A stretch of 64,000 nucleotides of DNA from positions 55,821 to 119,820 of the forward strand of contig JAJDCO010000068.1 in the NCBI GenBank assembly GCA_029260795.1, written 5' to 3'. A program made the position numbers and the translations under genes. Within the stretch, counting starts at the first letter, position 1. The number at the start of each line of letters is the position of its first letter. This document shows, piece after piece, positions 9,127-18,329 of the stretch. Source of the DNA: Planctomycetota bacterium. Its GTDB lineage: Bacteria; Planctomycetota; OFTM77. The notes under the pieces are model-generated. The model was not told the origin of the DNA and ran no database searches. It saw nothing but the letters and a program-made list of their open reading frames with translations.

Positions 9127-10073
9127 GCCGCTCGGTCACGAAGCCGACAGCCGTTCGGCCCCGGCTCTCGATCGTCGTCTTGTCGTGGAACACCCGCGAG
9201 CTGCTCCGGGACTGCCTGGCCTCGATCGAGCGACAGCATCCTGCGTTCGCGACCGAGGTCCTCGTGGTGGACAACGACTCGCACGACGGGAGCGCGGAGC
9301 TGGTCGAGAAGGAGTTTCCCCAGCTCACGCTGATCCGAAACGACCGCAACGAGGGCTACTCGCGCGGCAACAACATCGGGATCGAGGCCAGCTCCGGTGA
9401 GTTCGTGCTGCTTTTGAACAGCGACACCGTGATCCTGGACGACGCGCTCGAAAGAGCCGTCGACTTCGCGGCGACGCATCCCGAGTATGGCGCCATCGGC
9501 TGCCAGCTCATCAATCCCGATGGCAGTATTCAGCGGGCCTGTCACCGGTTCCCGACTCTGCTCACCGCACTCTTCTTCGACACGATCCTCGAGCGCGTGT
9601 GGAAGAAGAACCCCGTCCTCCATCGCTACTTCATGCGGGACTGGGACCACGCCGACTCGCGTGTCGTCGACCAGCCACCGGGTGCTGCACTGCTGGTTCC
9701 CAAGAAGGTGCTCGACCAGGTGGGACTACTCGACGAAGGCCTACCCATCTTCTTCAACGACGTCGATTTCTGCCTGCGATTGCGCGATGCTGGTTACCGA
9801 GTCTTCTTCTTGGCCGAGGCGAGGATCATCCACCACGTCGGGCAGAGCACCCGCCAGCTTCAGGACTTTCCCGTCATCTACACCACCAATCGAATCGCTT
9901 TCTACCGCAAGCATCACGGTTGGTTCGGCGGGCTCTTCCTCAAGTCCATCGCCGTGGTGCGCGTGCTCGAGATCTGGTGGGAGACCTTGCGTCGTCATCG
10001 CCGTCTCGACGACGCTTGTCGGGGGGAGATGGCCCATGTCACTCGTTCCCTCGTGAAGATCCTGCGCTTCTGA
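9099..10073 (+). CDS. Family 2 glycosyltransferase
   Basis: This 324-residue GT2 enzyme overlaps the previous gene by 28 bases. Motifs are LSIVVLSWNT, VVDNDSHDGS, the NEGYSRGNN loop, LLNSDTVI and FFNDVDFCLRL, again the rhamnosyltransferase-like pattern. It is a more compact paralogue of the preceding enzyme and likely adds another residue to the same glycan. The C-terminal helix region is rich in Arg and Trp and could associate with the membrane. Confidence 0.92.
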   Translation: MEVSARDRLSRSVTKPTAVRPRLSIVVLSWNTRELLRDCLASIERQHPAFATEVLVVDNDSHDGSAELVEKEFPQLTLIRNDRNEGYSRGNNIGIEASSGEFVLLLNSDTVILDDALERAVDFAATHPEYGAIGCQLINPDGSIQRACHRFPTLLTALFFDTILERVWKKNPVLHRYFMRDWDHADSRVVDQPPGAALLVPKKVLDQVGLLDEGLPIFFNDVDFCLRLRDAGYRVFFLAEARIIHHVGQSTRQLQDFPVIYTTNRIAFYRKHHGWFGGLFLKSIAVVRVLEIWWETLRRHRRLDDACRGEMAHVTRSLVKILRF

Positions 10074-10107
10074 CCGCTGCGACCCGCCCCGAATCTGGAG
10101 AACGGAG

Positions 10108-11109
10108 ATGCCCGACGCGCCTCTCGAGTGGACGACCCGGCCCTACCAGCCCGGCGACGAGACCGAGATCTTGGCCCTGTTCAACGAGGTCTTCTCGGAG
10201 AACAACCCCGACTTCGAGCCGCGGCGGCTCGAGCATTGGCAATGGGAGTTCGAGAAGAACCCGGCCGGGCAGCGCATCCTCTTGGCCATCGATACCGAGG
10301 GCAGCATCGTCGGGCAGTTCTGCAGTCGACCGGCCTGGGCCAACGTCCGCGGCGAGAAGATGCTCTGCTCCGAAGCCGTCGATTCGCTCGTTGCGAAGGC
10401 ATACCGCAAAGGGCTTCGGAGGCGAGGGCTGTTCGTCTCCCTGGCCGAGGAGTTCATCGAGACGCACGGACGCGAAGACCTCGATGTCTTCATGTACGGA
10501 TGCCCCAACGAGCTCGCCTTTCCCGTCGGGACTCGCCTGCTGCACTATCGACCCGTCTTTGCACCGTTGCCCATCCTCGAGCGCGCCACTCGGTCGGATG
10601 TGAAACGGTCGGAAGACGTGGTCGAGGTCGAGCGCTTCGGACCCGAGCTCGATCGCCTCTGGGATCGACTGAAGGACGCCCAATCCTTCGGGCTTTGGCG
10701 CGACTCGAGCTACTGGAACTGGCGCTATGTCGACTGCCCGAGCGTGACCTATCGAATGCTGAGCCTGCCCGATGCCGAGGGCGAGCTCCGCGGCGCCGCA
10801 GTCGTGCGCGAGAAATGGCTCGACAAGGACGTCCTCGCCCTCGTCGACTGGCTCGTGCCCCGGGACGATCCCGAGGCCGCCACCCTCCTGCTGAATGCCG
10901 CGGAAGCCCTCGCCGCCGCCAGCGATCTCTCCCCGCTCCAGACCTGGTTCCACCCCGAGCAGCCCGAGGCCGAGTGGTTCCGAGGGCAAGGCTTCGAACC
11001 ACGCGATACCTTCTTCAACCTCTGCATCCGCATCTATCACCCCGACCTCACCCTGCGCTGGATCAAGCCCGAGTGGTACTTCACCATGGGCGACTCCGAC
11101 ATCTACTGA
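10108..11109 (+). CDS. GNAT-family acyltransferase-like protein
   Basis: This 333-residue protein resembles GNAT N-acyltransferases: the opening segment (WTTRPYQPGDETEILALFNEV) and following strand-helix order are typical, and the length suggests two GNAT-like halves. The tail WYFTMGDSDIY is typical of GNAT proteins found in polysaccharide clusters. It follows the glycosyltransferases by 34 bp, so it may acylate a sugar of the exported glycan (inference). A degenerate copy of residues 141-333 lies at 18330-18914, beyond the metal-efflux operon. Confidence 0.8.
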   Translation: MPDAPLEWTTRPYQPGDETEILALFNEVFSENNPDFEPRRLEHWQWEFEKNPAGQRILLAIDTEGSIVGQFCSRPAWANVRGEKMLCSEAVDSLVAKAYRKGLRRRGLFVSLAEEFIETHGREDLDVFMYGCPNELAFPVGTRLLHYRPVFAPLPILERATRSDVKRSEDVVEVERFGPELDRLWDRLKDAQSFGLWRDSSYWNWRYVDCPSVTYRMLSLPDAEGELRGAAVVREKWLDKDVLALVDWLVPRDDPEAATLLLNAAEALAAASDLSPLQTWFHPEQPEAEWFRGQGFEPRDTFFNLCIRIYHPDLTLRWIKPEWYFTMGDSDIY

Positions 11110-11116
11110 GGCACCC

Positions 11117-11405
11117 CCTCGGAGGCCCGAATTCATTCGGGTGGGAGGTCGTCAATCCCGCATTCGCTCGATCAGGCGGATTCATGGTTGAACGTTCAAC
11201 GTTCAGATCTTCAAGCCGGCGCGCTGGAGTTTTTCAACGCTCGGATGAAGTCCGCGCTCCGGTTTTTTGGTCGGCGACGATCCAACGGACTGAACCAGAC
11301 CGGCCCCTCGGAGGCCCGAATTCATTCGGGTGGGAGGTCGTTCGCCCTTTCGAAATCGTCGTGATCGCCAAGGGCGTATCCAGCGGACTGAAGTCCGCCC
11401 TCCGG
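11117..11405. repeat. Palindromic repeat array, unit 1
   Basis: First copy of a roughly 300-base unit. It contains two copies of a hairpin element with the core CCCGAATTCATTCGGG (11126-11141 and 11315-11330), a stretch of GAACGTTCAACGTTC palindromes, and a CGGACTGAAGTCCG hairpin near 11385. No convincing protein is encoded. Such modular palindromes resemble REP/BIME-type elements mobilised by RAYT transposases, but no RAYT gene is present in the window. Confidence 0.85.
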
Positions 11406-11423
11406 AGCCGGAGGCCCGGCTTC

Positions 11424-11732
11424 CTCGGAGGCCCGAATTCATTCGGGTGGGAGGTCGTCAATCCCGCATTCGCTCGATCAGGCGGATTCATGGTTGAACG
11501 TTGAACGTTCAACGTTGAACGTTCAACGTTCAGATCTTCAAGCCGCCGCGCTGGAGTTTTTCAACGCTCGGATGAAGTCCGCGCTCCGGTTTTTTGGTCG
11601 GCGACGATCCAACGGACTGAACCAGACCGTCCCCTCGGAGGCCCGAATTCATTCGGGTGGGGGGTCGCTCGCCCTTCCGAAATCGTCGTGATCGCCAAGG
11701 GCGTATCCAGCGGACTGAAGTCCGCCCTCCGG
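11424..11732. repeat. Palindromic repeat array, unit 2 (tandem copy of unit 1)
   Basis: Nearly exact repeat of the unit at 11117-11405, offset 306 bases at the start and 327 at the end. The difference is a 21-base expansion of the AACGTT-type palindromes (two extra rounds). Hairpin cores lie at 11432-11447 and 11642-11657. Only a handful of base differences separate the copies, so the duplication looks recent. Confidence 0.85.
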
Positions 11733-11744
11733 TTTGGCCACCGT

Positions 11745-11849
11745 TTCAGTCCGCTTCGCAGACGGTCTCGCGTGACGATTACCGTCGGTGGCTCTGCGCT
11801 CTTGCACGTGCATGGGGTACAGAGACGCGAACGGAGCTCGTCACGTCGG
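11745..11849. repeat. Dispersed repeat B, copy 1
   Basis: About 105 bases that recur with few differences at 51072-51175. Its last part, GAGACGCGAACGGAGCTC followed by GTCAC, is also found alone at 55349, 55449 and 59264. The 220 bases between this element and the next gene (11850-12070) show no further gene or repeat. Confidence 0.85.
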
Positions 11850-12070
11850 GCCGCTCAATCCCCATGGCCCGTCGGCGGGGCGATTCGCTGTCGGCCGACG
11901 TCGAGGAGAGAGCGGGCGCGTGAGACCGACGAAGCCATCGCGACGATGGCTCCGAATCAAAGACGTTGCGAATGACGGGTGGCCCGTGCTAGCGTCCGAG
12001 CTTCGAGCGATTCGACACACCATGTGCCGAAGGTTCGAGTCCGACGAGCAAACTGGTCGAAGTAGACTTC

Positions 12071-12406
12071 ATGATGCGTCACGCCAACACGCTTCTCCTC
12101 ATCGCGATGCTCGTGCTCCTGCCGGCGCTCTGCCTGGGCGGGCTCCTCGAGCATGAGTGCGATTGCGGAAGCGAGCTCACGTGCTCGCACGAGGTGTCTT
12201 GCCCCGACGATCCCTGCTCGTCCCTGACCCGTCCTGGCGAAAGGACGGATGTCGGCTGCGATGAATCGGTCCCGTCGGCTGCCCCCGGCTCGATCGCGCC
12301 GGTGGAGGCGAGCGGCTTACGGAGCGGCCTGCGTTCGAGCGCCACGGGGCTGATCGACCGCACCGTTCTGCCCTACCGCGAGAGCGATCGACCGCTTCGA
12401 CTCTGA
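12071..12406 (+). CDS. Small Cys-rich secreted protein upstream of the metal-efflux operon
   Basis: This 111-residue protein has a signal peptide (about residues 1-23) followed by a segment dense in Cys and His (EHECDCGSELTCSHEVSCPD region, then two further Cys), leaving a low-complexity tail. No family is recognised. Its position 108 bp ahead of an efflux operon and its potential metal ligands suggest a periplasmic metal-binding or sensing role, but this is inference. Coding status is supported by the start ATG, the clear signal sequence and the genomic context. Confidence 0.65.
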   Translation: MMRHANTLLLIAMLVLLPALCLGGLLEHECDCGSELTCSHEVSCPDDPCSSLTRPGERTDVGCDESVPSAAPGSIAPVEASGLRSGLRSSATGLIDRTVLPYRESDRPLRL

Positions 12407-12514
12407 TACCCGAGACTCCCCACCGGAAGGGCGAGTGGACGGACCTGCGTGCCTCGAGCACGTCCAGGCCCCACCCGCGACTTTGCAACCTCCAGGAGAC
12501 TCGGAAACAGATGC

Positions 12515-13849
12515 ATGAACCGAGAGATGACTCGGGGACTCGCGGCGTGGGCGCTCCTGCTGCTCACGAGCTGTGTCACTTACGAACCGGCGCCGATCGA
12601 TCCCCTCGACGTGCTTCAGCGGCTCGACGAGGTCGACCTTGGGGTCGGCCCTGCGGACCCGGACTCTTCCGTGTACGGACCGCGGGAGCTGGCCGCGTTC
12701 GCCATCACCCACCAGCCGCAGCTGGCCGCGATCCGAGCCGAGGTCGGCGTTCGGCGAGCGTTGCTCGTGGAAGCCGGGCTTCTGCCCGACCCCCAGATCG
12801 GCTGGGATGCCATGGACCTGCTCGCCTCCGAGATCGTCGACGGCACCTCCGACTCGGTGGATGTGCTCTCGGGGTTCGGAGTGATGTTCCCGCTGCTTCG
12901 GCCGGGTGAAAGGTCGGCCCGCGAGGGGATCGCCGACTCCCAGCTCGACCAGGCGCTCTGGCAGGTGGCCACCGCCGAATGGGCTCTGACGCGAGACGTT
13001 CACGTCGCCTTCGAAGAGGTCCGAGCCGCCGAAGAGCTCGAGCGTCAGACACAGACCCTCACGGAGCTGGCGGAATCGAACGCGACCTACTTCGAGCAAG
13101 CGCAGGCTGCCGGCGCCGCGACCGCCATTCAAGCGAGCCTCGCCCGCGGTGAGCTTCAGCGAATGCGGCTCGAGAGCACTCGCGTGTTCACCCGAGTCCA
13201 GCAGAGTCGCCGGTCGCTCAACGCGTTGCTCGGGCTCCCACCCGACATCCGGCTGGCCCTGGGAGAGATCGAGGACCCATCGAGCCATGAAGCGCTGAAG
13301 AGCGATCGGCAGGCCTTGACGCGTCATGCGGTCGAGTCGCGACCCGACCTGACGGCCCTTCAGGCACGGTATCGCGCCGCTGAGGAGGGGCTGCGATTGG
13401 CGGTCGCTCAGCAGTGGCCCCAGATCTCGCTGGGCACCGGACTGCAGCTCACGTTGCCCTTGCTATCGGACTTCGGGCGGCCGGCCATCGTGACGGCGCG
13501 GGCTCGGCGAGCACGAGTCGCACTCGAGCTGACGGCGGCGCTCCACGAGGTCCGCCGGGAGATCGCCCAGACGCATGTCGAGTGGGAGTTGGCGCATCGC
13601 GAGGTCGCCGTCATCGAGAACGAGCTGCTACCCAACGTCGAGACGAGCCTGGAGCTGTCTCGAGAAGCGTTCCGAGCGGGTGAGGCGACACTGCTCGAGA
13701 CACTGGCGTTGCAACGAGCGTTGGTCGAGGCGCGAACGCTCCGGATCGAGGCCCGAGCCAGGCGAGCCAAGACCGGGTGGACGCTCTTGGCAGAAAGTGG
13801 GTGGCTGTTGAGATCGGATCCCGACGACTTGAAGGAGGATGAGCGATGA
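12515..13849 (+). CDS. czcC: Outer-membrane efflux lipoprotein, TolC/CzcC family
   Basis: This 444-residue protein is the outer-membrane channel of a tripartite efflux pump. It has a lipobox (LLLLTSC) and then two long alpha-helical repeats typical of the OEP family, with heptad-rich segments around residues 130-230 and 330-420. Start options are the ATGs at 12515 and 12527; the first is annotated, while a longer frame beginning at 12449 lacks a signal peptide at its N-terminus. The stop overlaps the start of the fusion-protein gene by four bases (ATGA), so translation is coupled. Confidence 0.93.
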   Translation: MNREMTRGLAAWALLLLTSCVTYEPAPIDPLDVLQRLDEVDLGVGPADPDSSVYGPRELAAFAITHQPQLAAIRAEVGVRRALLVEAGLLPDPQIGWDAMDLLASEIVDGTSDSVDVLSGFGVMFPLLRPGERSAREGIADSQLDQALWQVATAEWALTRDVHVAFEEVRAAEELERQTQTLTELAESNATYFEQAQAAGAATAIQASLARGELQRMRLESTRVFTRVQQSRRSLNALLGLPPDIRLALGEIEDPSSHEALKSDRQALTRHAVESRPDLTALQARYRAAEEGLRLAVAQQWPQISLGTGLQLTLPLLSDFGRPAIVTARARRARVALELTAALHEVRREIAQTHVEWELAHREVAVIENELLPNVETSLELSREAFRAGEATLLETLALQRALVEARTLRIEARARRAKTGWTLLAESGWLLRSDPDDLKEDER

Positions 13850-15219
13850 GGGCACTACTCATGACTTGGCTGGCCATTTCCCTCGGACTCGCGTTGAGCG
13901 CCTGCTCCCCGGACTCCGCCGAAGTAACGGGAACGGAGCCGGAGACCGATCACGAAGAGGGGCACGTCGAGCTCACCGAGCAGCAGTTTCGATCGGCGGG
14001 AATCGAGGTGGTCCAGGTTCGGCCAGGGCGGGTCTCCGAAGCGCTCACTCTCACGGGCACGGTGGCCGTCAACGCCGATTCCGTGCTGCACGTGACACCG
14101 CGCATTCCGGGGCGAGTCCGCGAGGTTTTCAAGTCGCTTGGCGAGTTGGTCGCGTCGGGAGAGCTCCTCTGCGTCATCGACAGCGTCGCGCTCGGAGAGG
14201 CAGCCGCGGACCTGATGCGCGATCGAGGGATGGTCGAGGCGGCCGAAGAGACGCTGAGTCGAGAACGCCAGCTCTTCGGTTCCCGCCTTGAGGCGGTCAC
14301 CAACGTGCTCGAAGGCGCTGTCGCAGTCCAAGAGCGCATCTACCAGCGAGAGCTGGAGCTCCAAGAGAAGGCGGTCACGACGATTCGCCCTCTTCTCGAA
14401 GCCGAGAAAGCTCTCCAGCTCGCTCGGCTCGAGAAGGACAAGCAGCTCACCGAGCTGAGCGCCGAGCGAGACGTTCGATTGCTGGGGTTGGAGGTGTTGC
14501 TGCGATCTCGTCGAGTCGATCTCGTAGCGGCGATGAATAGGCTTCGAGCGCTCGGGGTCAAATCAGAGGCCTTGGCCTCGTTGGATGATCAGTCCCCGTT
14601 GCTTTCAGGCGAGTACCGAATCCTCGCTCCGGGCGACGGTGTGGTGGCGAGTCGTCACGTTTCGATCGGTGAGTTTGTCGAGGCGGGCTCCGAGCTCTAC
14701 GTGATCGAGGATCTCTCGAACGTGTGGTTCATCGCCTCGGCGTTCGAGGAGCGATTGCAGTCTCTGCGTGTGGGGCAGTTGGCCAGAGTCCAGCTGGACG
14801 CCTTCCCCGGGATCGCTTTCGAAGGCAGCGTGAGCCTGCTCTTGTACCGCGTGGACCCCGTCAGCCGGACCGTCGGCGTGCGAGTTCAGCTCGACAACGA
14901 GCAGCTCGACGCCTGGCCCGAGGACCGGCCCCTCCGGCCCGGGATGTTCGGCCAGGTGGAGCTCGTGACCGCATCCTGGGACGCCGCGCTCGTGTTGCCC
15001 GAGCGTGCCCTCGTGCACGATGACTCGCAGGACTACGTGTTCGTCCAGGTCGAGCCGCTCGGCTTTGAGCATCGGAACGTCGTGGTCAGGCATGTCGCGG
15101 GTGAGCAAGTCGAGATCCTCTCGGGGCTCGAGCCCGGTGAGTCGGTCGCCGTGTCGGGAACCTTCTTCTTGAAGTCTGCCGAGCGCCAAGCGGAGCTCGG
15201 CGGCGGACACAGCCACTAG
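13846..15219 (+). CDS. czcB: Periplasmic adaptor of heavy-metal RND efflux pump (CzcB family)
   Basis: This 457-residue membrane-fusion protein has a lipobox-like signal (LGLALSAC), a His/Glu-rich segment after it (ETDHEEGH), a barrel-sandwich hybrid split around a long helical hairpin (about residues 110-240), a beta-barrel domain and a membrane-proximal domain. The C-terminus ends GGGHSH, a small potential metal-binding tail. It links the inner-membrane pump and outer-membrane channel. It sits between czcC and czcA and is followed by czcA after 12 bases. Confidence 0.94.
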   Translation: MRALLMTWLAISLGLALSACSPDSAEVTGTEPETDHEEGHVELTEQQFRSAGIEVVQVRPGRVSEALTLTGTVAVNADSVLHVTPRIPGRVREVFKSLGELVASGELLCVIDSVALGEAAADLMRDRGMVEAAEETLSRERQLFGSRLEAVTNVLEGAVAVQERIYQRELELQEKAVTTIRPLLEAEKALQLARLEKDKQLTELSAERDVRLLGLEVLLRSRRVDLVAAMNRLRALGVKSEALASLDDQSPLLSGEYRILAPGDGVVASRHVSIGEFVEAGSELYVIEDLSNVWFIASAFEERLQSLRVGQLARVQLDAFPGIAFEGSVSLLLYRVDPVSRTVGVRVQLDNEQLDAWPEDRPLRPGMFGQVELVTASWDAALVLPERALVHDDSQDYVFVQVEPLGFEHRNVVVRHVAGEQVEILSGLEPGESVAVSGTFFLKSAERQAELGGGHSH

Positions 15220-15231
15220 GAGGGCACTGCG

Positions 15232-18200
15232 GTGGTTAACCGTCTGATCGACTTCTCACTCGACAACCGACTCCTGGTGATCGTGGGCTGGCTCTTGGTC
15301 CTCGGCTTGGGCCTCGACTCTCTGCGCAAGCTCCCCATCGACGCGGTGCCCGACGTCACGAACGTCCAGGTCCAGGTCCTTACCAACAGCCCGGGGCTGG
15401 CACCTCAAGAGGTCGAGTCGTTCATCTCTTTCCCCATCGAGACGGCGCTGAGTGGCCTTCCCAAGATCGAGCAGATCCGCTCGGTCTCGAAGTTCGGGCT
15501 CTCGGTGGTGACGGTCGTCTTCGAGGAAGGCACCGACATCTACTGGGCACGCCAACTCGTCGGTGAGCGTCTCAACGAGGCCCGGTCGGCCATTCCCGAA
15601 GGCTACGGCGATCCGAGCATGGGGCCGATCTCCACCGGACTAGGAGAGATCTACCAGTTCGAGGTGCGCGGCGACGGATTCACTCCGATGCAGCTCCGCG
15701 ATCTCCTGGACTGGAACGTGAGCACTCAGCTCCGATCGGTACCCGGAGTGGTGGAGGTCAACTCGTTCGGAGGGGAGCTTCGGACCTATCAGGTCTCGCT
15801 CGACCCGCTGAAGCTGACGTCGTACGGCGTCTCGATGGCGATGATCTTCGCCGCGCTCGAGCAGAACAATCGCAACGTCGGCGGCGGCTACATCGTTCAC
15901 GCGAACGAGCAGTACTTGATTCGTGGCGAGGGGCTGATCGAAAACCTGAACGACATCGCCAACGTCGTCGTGTCCAAGGATGCTCGGGGCACACCGGTCA
16001 CCCTAGCCAATCTGGGCGAGGTGGAGTTCGCCCCCATGATCCGCCAGGGCGCCGTGACGCGAGACGGGAAGGGCGAGGCCGTGCTGGGCATCGTGATGAT
16101 GCTCATGGGAGCCAACTCCCGAACGGTCGCCGAGGACGTGCATGCACGCGTCCAGGAGATCCAGAAGACGCTGCCCGAAGGCGTCACGATCGATACCTTC
16201 TACAACCGCACCGAGTTGGTCCAACGGACGATCCGCACCGTCGCGATGAATCTGATCGAAGGGGGCGTGCTGGTCGTCATCGTGCTGCTGTTGCTCCTGG
16301 GGAGCTTTCGCGGCGGATTGATCGTCGCATCGGCGATCCCGCTCTCGATGTTGGTGGCCGTGATCGTCATGCGCGGCACCGATATCTCGGGCAACTTGAT
16401 GTCCCTCGGCGCCATCGACTTCGGCATCATCGTCGATGGGGCCGTGGTCATCATCGAGAGCATCGTCGCGTATGTCGCGCTCCATCGAGACGACAGCGGG
16501 CGCTCCCACCTCGAGAAGGTCCGAGCCGCTTGCCACCAGGTCGGTCGGCCGGTCGTCTTCGCGGTCGGGATCATCATGGTCGTCTACCTTCCGATCCTCG
16601 CCCTCCGCGGGATCGAGGGAAAGATGTTTCGGCCGATGGCGCTGACCGTGGTCTTCGCGATGGGCGGCTCGTTGATCTGTGCGCTGACTTTGATGCCCGT
16701 GCTGGCGTCCCTCTTCTTGAAGAAAGCCGTCGAGAAGGAGCCCATTCTCTTTCGCCTGCTCCGCCGGATGTACACCCCGCTCTTGGCCCGCGCCATGGCC
16801 CGACCGGGCCGGACCGGTGTCGCCGCGTTTCTCGTCTTCGCGATCAGCCTGCTGATCGTTCCCTTCCTTGGCGCAGAGTTTGTCCCCAAGCTCGATGAAG
16901 GTGCGATCGCCATGCAGGTCTGGCGACTGCCCAGCGTGTCCTTGGAGACATCCAACGAGATCAGCACCAAGGCCGAGCAAGTCGTCGCGGCATTTCCCGA
17001 GGTCAAGACAGTCGTGTCTCGAACCGGGCGTGCCGAGATAGCCACCGATCCGATGGGAGTCGAGATCTCCGACACCTATCTCATGCTCCACCCGCCCGAC
17101 ACCTGGCGATTCGAGACCAAGGAAGCACTCATCGAGGCACTGGACGAGGAGCTGCAAGAGGCCTTGCCCGGAGTGATGTTCAGCTACTCGCAGCCGATCG
17201 AGCTTCGGGTCGACGAGCTCATCAGTGGCGTGCGCTCGGAGGTCGGGATCAAGATCTTCGCCGCCAGCGGCACTCTCGACGACATGCGGCGAGTGGCCGA
17301 GCAGGTGGCAGCCGTCGTTCGCGAGGTCCCCGGCATGGAGGAGGTCAAGGTCGAGCAGACCACCGGGCTGCCGACCCTCACCATCGCCATCGATCGAGCG
17401 GCCATCGCTCGGCTCGGTGTGAACGCTCAGGACGTGTTGGCCGTCATCGAGACGATCGGAGGGGCGCAGGTGGGCACGGTCGTCGACGGGCAGCGCCGCT
17501 TCTCGCTCCAGGTGCGTTTCGAAGGCACCGTTCGCGAGAGCCTCGAGGCGCTTCGACATCTCCCGGTCGCCTTGCCGGCGAGCGATAGCGGGACGGCCGC
17601 TTGGGTGCCTCTCGAGCAGGTAGCCCACCTGGACGTCCGAACCGGGCCGGCGCAGATCAGTCGCGAGCAGATCCAACGCAAGATCACGGTCGAGCTCAAC
17701 GTGCGTGATCGGGATCTCGCCTCGGCCGTCGCCGAGGCTCAAGAGCACGTGGAGGCCGAAGTGAGCTTGCCGTCCGGATGGTTCATCGAGTGGGGCGGTC
17801 AGTTCGAGAACCTCGCCGCCGCTTCGAAGCGACTCACCCTGCTGGTGCCGGTGGCCTTGATCCTGATCTTCGTGCTGCTCTACACCACGTTTCACTCCGG
17901 TCGGTTGTCATTCCTCATCTTCTTGAACGTGCCCTTGGCACTCACGGGCGGGATCGCGGCTCTGATGCTGCGCGGCTATCCCTTCTCGATCTCGGCCGGC
18001 GTCGGCTTCATCGCGCTCTTCGGCATCGCGGTCATGAATGGCGTCGTGCTGGTCTCGACCATCGTTCAGCGCCGGCAGGAGGGCGCCTCGAAGGACGAGG
18101 CCGCGCGCACGGCCGCACACTCGAGACTGCGGCCGGTGCTGATGACAGCCTTCACCGACATCATCGGGTTCTTCCCGATGGCGATCGCCGCCAGCGCCGG

Positions 18201-18315
18201 GGCCGAGGTACAGAGGCCCCTGGCAACCGTCGTGATCGGAGGGCTCATCACGTCGATGCTGTTGACGCTCTTCGTCTTGCCAGCCGTCTACCACCGATTC
18301 GCGAAGGGAGCCTGA
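15232..18315 (+). CDS. czcA: Heavy-metal RND efflux transporter, CzcA family
   Basis: This 1027-residue inner-membrane proton/cation antiporter has the twelve-helix RND topology with two large periplasmic loops. The transmembrane-4 motif DFGIIVDGAVVIIES has Asp396, Asp402 and Glu409, matching the acidic triad that classifies HME-RND pumps for divalent cations such as Co, Zn, Cd and Ni rather than the Cu/Ag type. Exact substrate is uncertain. The start is a GTG at 15232 after an AGGAGG-like site. It ends the czcCBA operon; the next sequence is a decayed GNAT fragment only 14 bases downstream. Confidence 0.96.
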   Translation: MVNRLIDFSLDNRLLVIVGWLLVLGLGLDSLRKLPIDAVPDVTNVQVQVLTNSPGLAPQEVESFISFPIETALSGLPKIEQIRSVSKFGLSVVTVVFEEGTDIYWARQLVGERLNEARSAIPEGYGDPSMGPISTGLGEIYQFEVRGDGFTPMQLRDLLDWNVSTQLRSVPGVVEVNSFGGELRTYQVSLDPLKLTSYGVSMAMIFAALEQNNRNVGGGYIVHANEQYLIRGEGLIENLNDIANVVVSKDARGTPVTLANLGEVEFAPMIRQGAVTRDGKGEAVLGIVMMLMGANSRTVAEDVHARVQEIQKTLPEGVTIDTFYNRTELVQRTIRTVAMNLIEGGVLVVIVLLLLLGSFRGGLIVASAIPLSMLVAVIVMRGTDISGNLMSLGAIDFGIIVDGAVVIIESIVAYVALHRDDSGRSHLEKVRAACHQVGRPVVFAVGIIMVVYLPILALRGIEGKMFRPMALTVVFAMGGSLICALTLMPVLASLFLKKAVEKEPILFRLLRRMYTPLLARAMARPGRTGVAAFLVFAISLLIVPFLGAEFVPKLDEGAIAMQVWRLPSVSLETSNEISTKAEQVVAAFPEVKTVVSRTGRAEIATDPMGVEISDTYLMLHPPDTWRFETKEALIEALDEELQEALPGVMFSYSQPIELRVDELISGVRSEVGIKIFAASGTLDDMRRVAEQVAAVVREVPGMEEVKVEQTTGLPTLTIAIDRAAIARLGVNAQDVLAVIETIGGAQVGTVVDGQRRFSLQVRFEGTVRESLEALRHLPVALPASDSGTAAWVPLEQVAHLDVRTGPAQISREQIQRKITVELNVRDRDLASAVAEAQEHVEAEVSLPSGWFIEWGGQFENLAAASKRLTLLVPVALILIFVLLYTTFHSGRLSFLIFLNVPLALTGGIAALMLRGYPFSISAGVGFIALFGIAVMNGVVLVSTIVQRRQEGASKDEAARTAAHSRLRPVLMTAFTDIIGFFPMAIAASAGAEVQRPLATVVIGGLITSMLLTLFVLPAVYHRFAKGA

Positions 18316-18329
18316 GAAGCCGCGAACGA

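Noticed and set aside
11494..11691. Small open frame beginning with a Val-Gln-Arg-Ser pattern inside the repeat array
   Set aside because: Its codons come from the AACGTT palindromes; similar spurious frames arise from such repeats. No ribosome site or homologue is apparent.
12001..12060. GGTTCGAGTCC sequence resembling a tRNA T-loop
   Set aside because: The flanking bases do not form the T stem, and no acceptor or anticodon stem could be placed upstream.
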